Below, piece by piece: positions 58,572 to 64,000 of a stretch of 64,000 nucleotides of DNA (positions are counted from its first letter, which is position 1; every line of letters starts with the position of its first letter). The stretch covers positions 124,001 to 188,000 of the forward strand of contig CAWFGU010000023.1 of assembly GCA_963815505.1 (NCBI GenBank), read 5' to 3'. Below the pieces are notes generated by a model that was not told the origin of the DNA, made no database searches, and saw only the letters and a list, made by a program, of their open reading frames with translations. The stretch comes from CAXBBB01 sp963815505. GTDB lineage: Bacteria > Bacteroidota > Rhodothermia > Rhodothermales > BA12. Made by a program: the position numbers and the translations under genes.

Positions 58572-59330
58572 ATGATGGACACCGCTCCGCTTTCCTACTC
58601 TCCCGCTCCCGCAAAACGCGATGCGCTGATCCGTCTGTATGGCGTCGAGAAAATGTATCAGATGGGCACGGAGAAGGTCCACGCGCTGGCTGGAGTCGAC
58701 CTCGAAATCGAAGCGGGCGAGTACGTCGCCATCATGGGGCCGTCCGGTAGCGGCAAGTCGACGATGATGAACATTCTGGGCTGCCTCGACACGCCGACCG
58801 GAGGCACCTACGTGCTCAACGAGCGCGACGTGAGCCACATGACGGACGACGAACTGGCGACGGTCCGCAACGAGGAAATCGGCTTCGTCTTCCAGACCTT
58901 CAACCTGCTGCCGCGCGTCGACTGCCTCAAGAACGTCGCGCTGCCTCTGGTTTACGCCGGAGTGTCGCCGCGCGACCGCAACGAGCGCGCCGCTCAGGTG
59001 CTGACCAACGTCGGGCTGGGCGACCGGCTGACGCACAAGCCCAACGAACTCTCGGGCGGCCAGCGCCAGCGCGTCGCCGTAGCGCGCGCCCTGGTCAACG
59101 ATCCGTCGATCCTGCTCGCCGACGAGCCGACGGGTAACCTCGACACCAAGACCAGCGAGGAGATCATGCTGCTCTTCGAAGAGCTCTACCGCAAGGGCAA
59201 CACGCTGCTGGTCGTCACGCACGAAGAGGACATCGCCCAGCACGCGCGCCGCATCGTCCGCCTGCGCGACGGGCTGGTCGAGAGCGACGTGCGCGTCGAC
59301 GAGCCGACGCTTGCGCGGGCTGCAGTTTGA
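58572..59330 (+). CDS. ABC transporter ATP-binding protein (LolD/MacB type)
   Basis: 252 residues, a single ATPase domain. Walker A is GPSGSGKST (near 53), the Q-loop is FVFQTFNLLPRV, the signature is LSGGQRQRVAVARALV, Walker B is ILLADEPTGNLD and the H-loop His is in VVTHEED. It has the length and motifs of LolD/MacB-family ATPases of efflux and lipoprotein pumps, so it likely powers the TolC/MacA-like pair. No permease gene follows; the next gene is on the opposite strand. The frame is intact. Confidence 0.92.
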   Translation: MMDTAPLSYSPAPAKRDALIRLYGVEKMYQMGTEKVHALAGVDLEIEAGEYVAIMGPSGSGKSTMMNILGCLDTPTGGTYVLNERDVSHMTDDELATVRNEEIGFVFQTFNLLPRVDCLKNVALPLVYAGVSPRDRNERAAQVLTNVGLGDRLTHKPNELSGGQRQRVAVARALVNDPSILLADEPTGNLDTKTSEEIMLLFEELYRKGNTLLVVTHEEDIAQHARRIVRLRDGLVESDVRVDEPTLARAAV

Positions 59331-59338
59331 AAAGAGGA

Positions 59339-60124
59339 TCAGTGGCCTTTTCTGGACTTGCTGCTCCAGTACGGAAGCTCTGCGTGGAGAACGTGCAGCC
59401 TGCGCACCAGACCAATCACTTCCGGCTCGCCCGGATGGTAGACGATGATCGTCGCCTCGACGTGCGAGTGAGATCGGGCAAACAGGCGCAGTCCGCTTAG
59501 CAGTTGCAGGCTCGATTGCCCATGCGCTTTGGTCACGCCGACCGTGCGACAGCCTCCTTCTGTGACTAGCCGGTAGAGGGCGTCGGCCAGCGGTATGTCC
59601 GCTGCTTCTGTTGGTTTACCGATCAACTGACGCTCTTGCACATGAGGACGTCCGACGTCTTCCCGGCGGAGCGTATCGGTACACGATAGGTGCCGTCGAA
59701 GCGAAGAGGATGTCCGCCAATCGGGATAAGGGGCGGCACGATCGACCTCGCCTCCGTGGTACAGAGCGAGGTAGCGGAGCGCCGCGTTCGAGAGAGGAGC
59801 TTTCAGGAGCGTCGCCGTTCGAGAGGGCGCGAGGACTGAAGCGGGAAACGTGTCGGCAGGGACGAAGAGCGGTCGCGCCGACCGGTCGAGCGGAGGCAAT
59901 CCGGAGTCGCGCGGGCGCAGGTGCTGCCCGAGCAGGTGGGAGACGGGCGAATGGGACGAGTAGAGAAACGGAGGCGATACGTGCAGTACGAGTCCGTCGA
60001 AGCCGAAGTCGAGCCAGCGCCCCCGATCAATCCGCAGCGTGAGCGATCCGAGCCGGAGACTCGCGTACGTGCGGATCAGCGCGTCGTCGGGATGCGCGTG
60101 TGTGGTGGTAGTCGGCCCGGCCAT
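59339..60124 (-). CDS. Hypothetical protein
   Basis: 261 residues, no signal peptide or membrane span, no family recognised. It is rich in Arg/His/Pro and includes ASLRLGSLTLRIDRGRWLDF, VLHVSPPFLYSSHSPVSHLL and a C-terminal part ATIIVYHPGEPEVIGLVRRL. It starts three bases after the stop of the DUF368 gene and is probably the second gene of that operon. The ATG 60124 was chosen on that basis. Confidence 0.6.
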   Translation of the reverse strand: MAGPTTTTHAHPDDALIRTYASLRLGSLTLRIDRGRWLDFGFDGLVLHVSPPFLYSSHSPVSHLLGQHLRPRDSGLPPLDRSARPLFVPADTFPASVLAPSRTATLLKAPLSNAALRYLALYHGGEVDRAAPYPDWRTSSSLRRHLSCTDTLRREDVGRPHVQERQLIGKPTEAADIPLADALYRLVTEGGCRTVGVTKAHGQSSLQLLSGLRLFARSHSHVEATIIVYHPGEPEVIGLVRRLHVLHAELPYWSSKSRKGH

Positions 60125-60126
60125 GG

Positions 60127-61063
60127 TTACATCTCCTCGGCCATCTTGTCGCCGCCCGTGTTGATGCGCTTGCGGCCTATCCATGCGAGGAGAGTCACGA
60201 ACGCGAATCCAGCCAGGGCCAACCCTAGCGCAAGCGGCCAGTCGGGTCCCGGCACGAGCAGGCGCGACGGGTCGGGGACGTATTCGGACACTCCCTCTTT
60301 AACATGCTCGATATAGGCGACCCACGGCCACAGCGCGCGCAGCGACCCGGCGAGCAGGCCGACGAGAGTCGGCCATCGTCAGGTCGTGGTGATGCTCGAG
60401 CAGCCAGCCGAGCAGCTTGGCGAACGCGCCCAGTCCGGTTGCCGCGCCCAACGCGAAAATGCCGACGTAGCCCAGATCGAGTGAGCGGAGCGCGTCGAGT
60501 GTCGTCGTGTAGAGGCCGAGCACTTCGAGCAGGAACGCACCGCTCACGCCTGGCAGGATCATCGCGTTGATGGCGACAGCCGCGCTCGCAAAAATGCGCA
60601 GCGCGCTGGGATCGGCGGCGTCGCCCGAGCGCGGCAAACCGACGAGCAGAAACGCGATGACAGCGGCAGCGATAGCGACGGCGTAGTGCCAGTTCTGGTG
60701 CGCGTGTCGCTCGCGCCACGGAATCACGAGCGACGCCGCGACCAGCCCGAAGAAGACCGATCGGCACTCGACCGGGTACGTTTCGAGCAAGTAGGGAATG
60801 AACAGCGATCCCAACCCGATCGCCAGTCCGATGCCGACGACGAGCGGCAGCAGCAAGCCCCACGGCAGCGCGCCAAACGCCTGCGTCGCCTCGCGGAATC
60901 GCCCGCGGAGCAGCAGCAAGATCGCCGAGACGCCGTCGCTGATCGCTCCGATCAGACGCGCGTAGATGCCGACGATAAGCGCCATCGTGCCACCGCTGAC
61001 GCCGGGGATGATGTCGGCGCCGCCCATGAGGAGGCCTTGGAGGAAGTGCGTGACGAGGCGCAT
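60127..61063 (-). CDS. DUF368 membrane protein (one frame shift)
   Basis: About 311 residues. DUF368 proteins are integral inner-membrane proteins; members have been linked to recycling of the undecaprenyl phosphate carrier (PopT-type). The N-terminal motif QGLLMGGADIIPGVSGGTMA is the family signature and a second NAMILPGVSGAFLLEVLGLY recurs near 165, an inverted-repeat hallmark. About eight membrane spans. One extra base near 60372 breaks the frame; restored, the end reads RKRINTGGDKMAEEM with TAA at 60129-60127. Confidence 0.88.
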
Positions 61064-61117
61064 CGGCTAAGAGTCGGGTGAGCCGGTCAGAATAGGGCGC
61101 GCGCGCAAGAGGCGCGG

Positions 61118-61600
61118 TTACGGCTGCGCGAAAAACGACGCGCGTGGTGGCGTCTGACCTGGTAAAGATGTCAACTCTCGCAGGGTCGACATCTTTGAGC
61201 GCCCCAAACCGTCAGCGCGCGACCAACAGGTCGGCACCACGCTCGCGTTGACGATCAGCGCGGCTCCGTCGGCGGGCTTTATCCGAACCAGGTTGCCCGA
61301 TGGAGTCGAGCGCACGAACACGCGCTCGCCGTCGCGATCCGTGAACCAGCCTATCCGGTAGCCTGCCATGTCGCCGCCGTTGCGCTTGACTAAGCCCGCA
61401 ACTTCGTCGCGCGAGAGCGTGTCGACCTGCGCGATGTCGCTCCGGTCGACTGAGTAACCATAAAACGCGCCCCGAACGGCGATCCGGTCACCGTCCGCAT
61501 CGACCCACGAAACAGTGAATGCGGCCATCATCAGCAGGAAGAGGACGACGAGAACTACCAGCGCACGCAGGCCGAAGCGGGTGTAGTAGTCGTCGGCCAT
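61118..61600 (-). CDS. Small membrane protein with PH-like domain
   Basis: 160 residues. One membrane span near the N-terminus (ALVVLVVLFLLMMAAFTVSW). The beta-rich rest (RIAVRGAFYGYSVDRSDIAQ, GYRIGWFTDRDGERVFVRST) resembles the bacterial PH-like domain. The last 30 residues run through an inverted repeat (61164-61196) and look non-conserved, so the true C-terminus may lie earlier and the tail may be read-through into a repeat. It starts 12 bases before the TPR gene's end on the same strand. Confidence 0.65.
   Translation of the reverse strand: MADDYYTRFGLRALVVLVVLFLLMMAAFTVSWVDADGDRIAVRGAFYGYSVDRSDIAQVDTLSRDEVAGLVKRNGGDMAGYRIGWFTDRDGERVFVRSTPSGNLVRIKPADGAALIVNASVVPTCWSRADGLGRSKMSTLRELTSLPGQTPPRASFFAQP
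61164..61196 (-). repeat. Inverted repeat in the 3' end of the membrane-protein ORF
   Basis: aaagatgtc (61164-61172) pairs with gacatcttt (61188-61196), 9 bp perfect, around a 15-base loop. On the minus strand the right arm leads into TACCAGG. It resembles terminator hairpins in this genome; it overlaps the last codons of the ORF. Confidence 0.5.
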
Positions 61601-61612
61601 TGCATCGGTGGT

Positions 61613-63013
61613 CTAAAAGCGCAAGCGGCTGCGCAGGTGCGGGTCGTTGTAGAGTTCGGGGTAGCTCTGGCGGAAGGCCTCGCGCGTCTGCGGGTCCAGG
61701 CGGAAGGCGGTTTCGAGCGAGGTGATCGTCTCGTCGCGCTTGCCCAGGGCGTAGAGCGCTTTGGCCTGCTGGAAGTAGACGCCGACCATCTGCGGCGCGG
61801 CCTGCAGGGCGTGGCGGTAGGCGTCGAGCGCTTCGCTGGGGCGGTCGGCTTCGAACAGCGTTTCGGCGTAGTCGAGCCACGATTCGCCGTTGTGCGGGTC
61901 CATTCGCACGACCGTGCGGTAGGCGTCGAGCGCGTGGGCGATCTGGCCGCCGTTGTAGAGGCTGTCGGCGCGCGCGTACCAGAACTCGGTCGTGTCGGGG
62001 CTGAGTTCGATGGCCTTGGTGAACGCGCGAACGGCTTCCACATAGCGCCCGAGCGCGTCGAGGCAGCAGCCCATGCCGTACCACGCCTCGGCATAGGCCG
62101 GTTCGTGCGCGATCGCCTTTTCGAAGAACGCGATCGCCGTCGGGTAGTCGCGCTTCTCCTCGTAGGCCAGGCCGATGTTGTAGTAGGTCGCCGCGTCGTC
62201 GCCTTCGAGAGCGATGACGTGCTCGTAGGCTCCAATCGCCTCGTCGAGGCGGCCCAGGTTGGCGAGCGTGTTGCCCCGGTTGTAGTGCGCCGACGCAAAG
62301 CCTTCCTGGATCGCCAGGGCGAAGTCGTACGCGTCCAAGGCGGGCTCGAACAGGCCCGTCCGGTTGCGGACGATGCCCAGGTTGTACCACGCATCGGCCG
62401 AGTAGGGGTCGATGTCGAGGTGGCGCTCGTACGAGGCGATGCTGTCCTGGTCGCGTCCCAACCGGTCGTAGCAGTAGCCCAGTTCGTAGTGGGCTTCGGG
62501 GTGCTCGTCCTCGATCTCGATGCACGCCTCGAAGCAGTCGACAGCTTCGCTCAGCCGGTCGGCGCGTTCGAGGGTCACGCCCAGGTGGAAGAGGGCGTCC
62601 TCGTAGGTCGGGTCGGACTGCAAGACGCGCTCGTAGAGTTCGATCGCCTGCGCGGTGCGGCCCAGGTGGTCGTAGGTGAGCGCCATGTTGACCATCGTCT
62701 CGGCGTCCATCGGGCTGATCGATAGGGCGCGCTCGTAGGCTTGCAGCGCGGCGCCGTGGCGGCCCATCAAGCCAAGCAGCACGCCTCTGCGCATCCACGC
62801 TTCGGACTGAAACGGCTGGTCGCGCAAGATGTCGTCGATGACTTCGAGCGCGTCTTCAAACCGGCCGTACTCGTAGTAGAACGTCGCGATCTCCTCGAGC
62901 GCTTGCGAATCGAAGTAGGCGCTCGGGTCGTGCTCGTACGACCGGATCAGATCGTCGAGCCGGTCGTCGGCATCGTCGTCCGCGTGGTCAAACTCGAAAT
63001 CGAAGGGACCCAT
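61613..63013 (-). CDS. Tetratricopeptide repeat protein
   Basis: 466 residues, soluble (no signal peptide). The N-terminus is acidic (DFEFDHADDDADDRLDDLIR). About eleven TPR units follow in tandem, e.g. AYERALSISPMDAETMVNMA, LYERVLQSDPTYEDALFHLG, SYERHLDIDPYSADAWYNLG and FFEKAIAHEPAYAEAWYGMG. It forms a superhelical protein-interaction scaffold. Orthologues of this size are common in Rhodothermota. The frame is intact. Partner unknown. Confidence 0.9.
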   Translation of the reverse strand: MGPFDFEFDHADDDADDRLDDLIRSYEHDPSAYFDSQALEEIATFYYEYGRFEDALEVIDDILRDQPFQSEAWMRRGVLLGLMGRHGAALQAYERALSISPMDAETMVNMALTYDHLGRTAQAIELYERVLQSDPTYEDALFHLGVTLERADRLSEAVDCFEACIEIEDEHPEAHYELGYCYDRLGRDQDSIASYERHLDIDPYSADAWYNLGIVRNRTGLFEPALDAYDFALAIQEGFASAHYNRGNTLANLGRLDEAIGAYEHVIALEGDDAATYYNIGLAYEEKRDYPTAIAFFEKAIAHEPAYAEAWYGMGCCLDALGRYVEAVRAFTKAIELSPDTTEFWYARADSLYNGGQIAHALDAYRTVVRMDPHNGESWLDYAETLFEADRPSEALDAYRHALQAAPQMVGVYFQQAKALYALGKRDETITSLETAFRLDPQTREAFRQSYPELYNDPHLRSRLRF

Positions 63014-63228
63014 AAGGTGCGGCTATCAAAGGGGACGGAGAACGACGCGGAAACGCCGGACGCGCGTGCAGGATTCTAGACAAGTATAGGGTCAGGACCG
63101 ATGCGGTTCAAGCGCTTCGCCGAGGCTTGTCCCGGTGCCTGTCCGGCGGTTGCAAAACGCATCGTCGTCGGGCGTTCTTGCGTCAGCCCAACCGCTTCTT
63201 TCGTACCCCGACACCGCTCCCGGCACCT

Positions 63229-63837
63229 ATGCTCATCACGTTCGAAGGCCTAGACGGCTGCGGCAAGACGACCCAAGCCCGTGCGGCTCAGGCGCATCTG
63301 GAAACCAGAGGAAAGCGCGTTCACCTAGTCCGCGAGCCGGGCGGCACGAGTCTGGGCGAAACCGTTCGCGACCAGCTGCTCGACCCCGGTCTTCGGATCT
63401 CGAGCATGGCCGAACTGATGCTGTTCTCGGCTGCCCGCGCGCAACTCGTTCACGAGGTCCTGCTGCCCACGCTCGACCGGGGCGACGTAGTGCTGTGCGA
63501 CCGCTTCTACGACTCGACGCTGGCCTACCAGGGTGGCGGCAGAGGTATGGACATGGACTGGCTCGCTGGTTTCTGCCGCCGCGTCACGGGCGGGCTGACG
63601 CCGCGGCGCACCTACCTGCTCCGCATCAGTCCCCAAGCGGCGCGGGCGCGGCGGTCGGGGAGAGACGAGGATCGGATGGAGCAGACCGGGATGGAGTTCG
63701 CCGCTCGCGTCGCCGCGACGTACGACGCGCTGGCCGCGCGCGAGCCTCAGCGGTGGTGCGTGCTCGACGCGGCCCGCTCACCGGACGAACTGTCCGAGGT
63801 GATCCGCACGGATCTGGACGCGCTGCTGAAGGCGTGA
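63229..63837 (+). CDS. tmk: Thymidylate kinase
   Basis: Phosphorylates dTMP to dTDP. 202 residues. The P-loop is FEGLDGCGKTTQ near residue 4, the substrate motif is VREPGGTSLGE near 35, the DR(Y/F) motif is DRFYDSTLAYQGGGR near 92, and a lid-region Arg cluster is near 140 (RARRSGRDEDRME). ATG 63229 was chosen because the P-loop starts four residues later. The frame is intact. Confidence 0.95.
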   Translation: MLITFEGLDGCGKTTQARAAQAHLETRGKRVHLVREPGGTSLGETVRDQLLDPGLRISSMAELMLFSAARAQLVHEVLLPTLDRGDVVLCDRFYDSTLAYQGGGRGMDMDWLAGFCRRVTGGLTPRRTYLLRISPQAARARRSGRDEDRMEQTGMEFAARVAATYDALAAREPQRWCVLDAARSPDELSEVIRTDLDALLKA

Positions 63838-63874
63838 GCTGTGGATTACCGAGCCTAAATCTCAGCGGCTTGAG

Positions 63875-64000
63875 CTACTGGAGCCGTGGCGACGTGGGCG
63901 GCATGTCGCGGGGGAAGTCGCGAGCGATCTCGCCCGAAATTTTGATCGTTACCCAGATGCAGAGCAGCAGAGCCACGAGCGCGCCGACCAGGACAGTCCA
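63875..64000 (-). CDS. C-terminus of a small membrane protein, cut by window edge
   Basis: The last 41 residues of an ORF, ending at TAG (63877-63875). It carries one membrane span (WTVLVGALVALLLCIWVTIK) and the hydrophilic tail ISGEIARDFPRDMPPTSPRL ending in Gln. Tail-like short membrane proteins of this kind are common; no family is recognised. Confidence 0.4.
   Translation of the reverse strand, partial: WTVLVGALVALLLCIWVTIKISGEIARDFPRDMPPTSPRLQ

Overview
The window is a GC-rich bacterial chromosome segment that most likely comes from the Rhodothermota, the high-GC relatives of Bacteroidota (Rubricoccaceae-like). This is inference. It rests on a secreted amylase ending in a type IX secretion (T9SS) type-A sorting domain (34186-36636), a second decayed T9SS cargo tail, many lipoproteins with a short Leu-Ala-(Gly/Ala)-Cys lipobox, SusD-free glycan hydrolases, a membrane-anchored AraC regulator, a Ser/Thr kinase-TPR/ECF sigma pair, and start codons that almost never have a GGAGG Shine-Dalgarno. 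No rRNA, tRNA, integrase, transposase or phage genes were found.

Layout. 0-6.5 kb: end of an S41 protease with a strong terminator, a lipoprotein esterase, a metallophosphatase overlapping nusB, then comEC and a HAD phosphatase. 6.5-17 kb: a GH92-GH13 operon, DUF2147, a CPA1 antiporter, an AraC regulator, an S41 peptidase plus coupled lipoprotein, and an outer-membrane barrel. 17-22.2 kb: aldo-keto reductase, RskA-like lipoprotein, FMN reductase, deoxyhypusine-synthase-like protein, EF-hand lipoprotein and a 21-bp tandem repeat coding for heptads. 22.4-26.6 kb: arginine-to-putrescine genes (arginine decarboxylase, carbamoylputrescine amidase, agmatine deiminase). 26.6-29.3 kb: Fic and AhpD-like wreckage with a diverged tandem duplication, two envelope proteins and a one-spacer CRISPR-like relic. 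29.3-45.7 kb: AbgT transporter, HD and LOG proteins, acetyl-CoA synthetase, T9SS amylase, M14 peptidase, hybrid-free sensor kinase, cyclophilin, lysS with an unusual structured leader, infA and a beta-propeller. 45.9-49.3 kb: a NarL-type two-component system followed by a small secreted Cys protein, ogt, and a 13-codon ORF with a perfect Shine-Dalgarno. 49.3-59.3 kb: a CPA2 antiporter with Usp and EIIA-like domains, TolC- and MacA-like efflux genes, an opposing kinase/ECF-sigma pair, and an efflux-type ABC ATPase. 59.3-64 kb: hypothetical, DUF368, small membrane protein, TPR protein, thymidylate kinase and a truncated membrane ORF.

A dominant technical feature is that about twenty conserved genes, including the normally essential lysS, carry one or more single-base shifts. 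Where I could restore the frame by eye, nearly all are one extra base. I therefore read these as assembly consensus errors and annotate the restored genes as whole CDSs, giving approximate shift positions. The Fic/AhpD area and the T9SS tail at 39.3-39.6 kb look genuinely decayed.

The most interesting unexplained items are the interleaved inverted repeats in the lysS leader, the 13-codon ORF at 49040-49081, the two-component system next to a Cys-bearing secreted protein, the heptad-coding minisatellite, and the CRISPR-like repeat-spacer-partial-repeat at 29238-29340.
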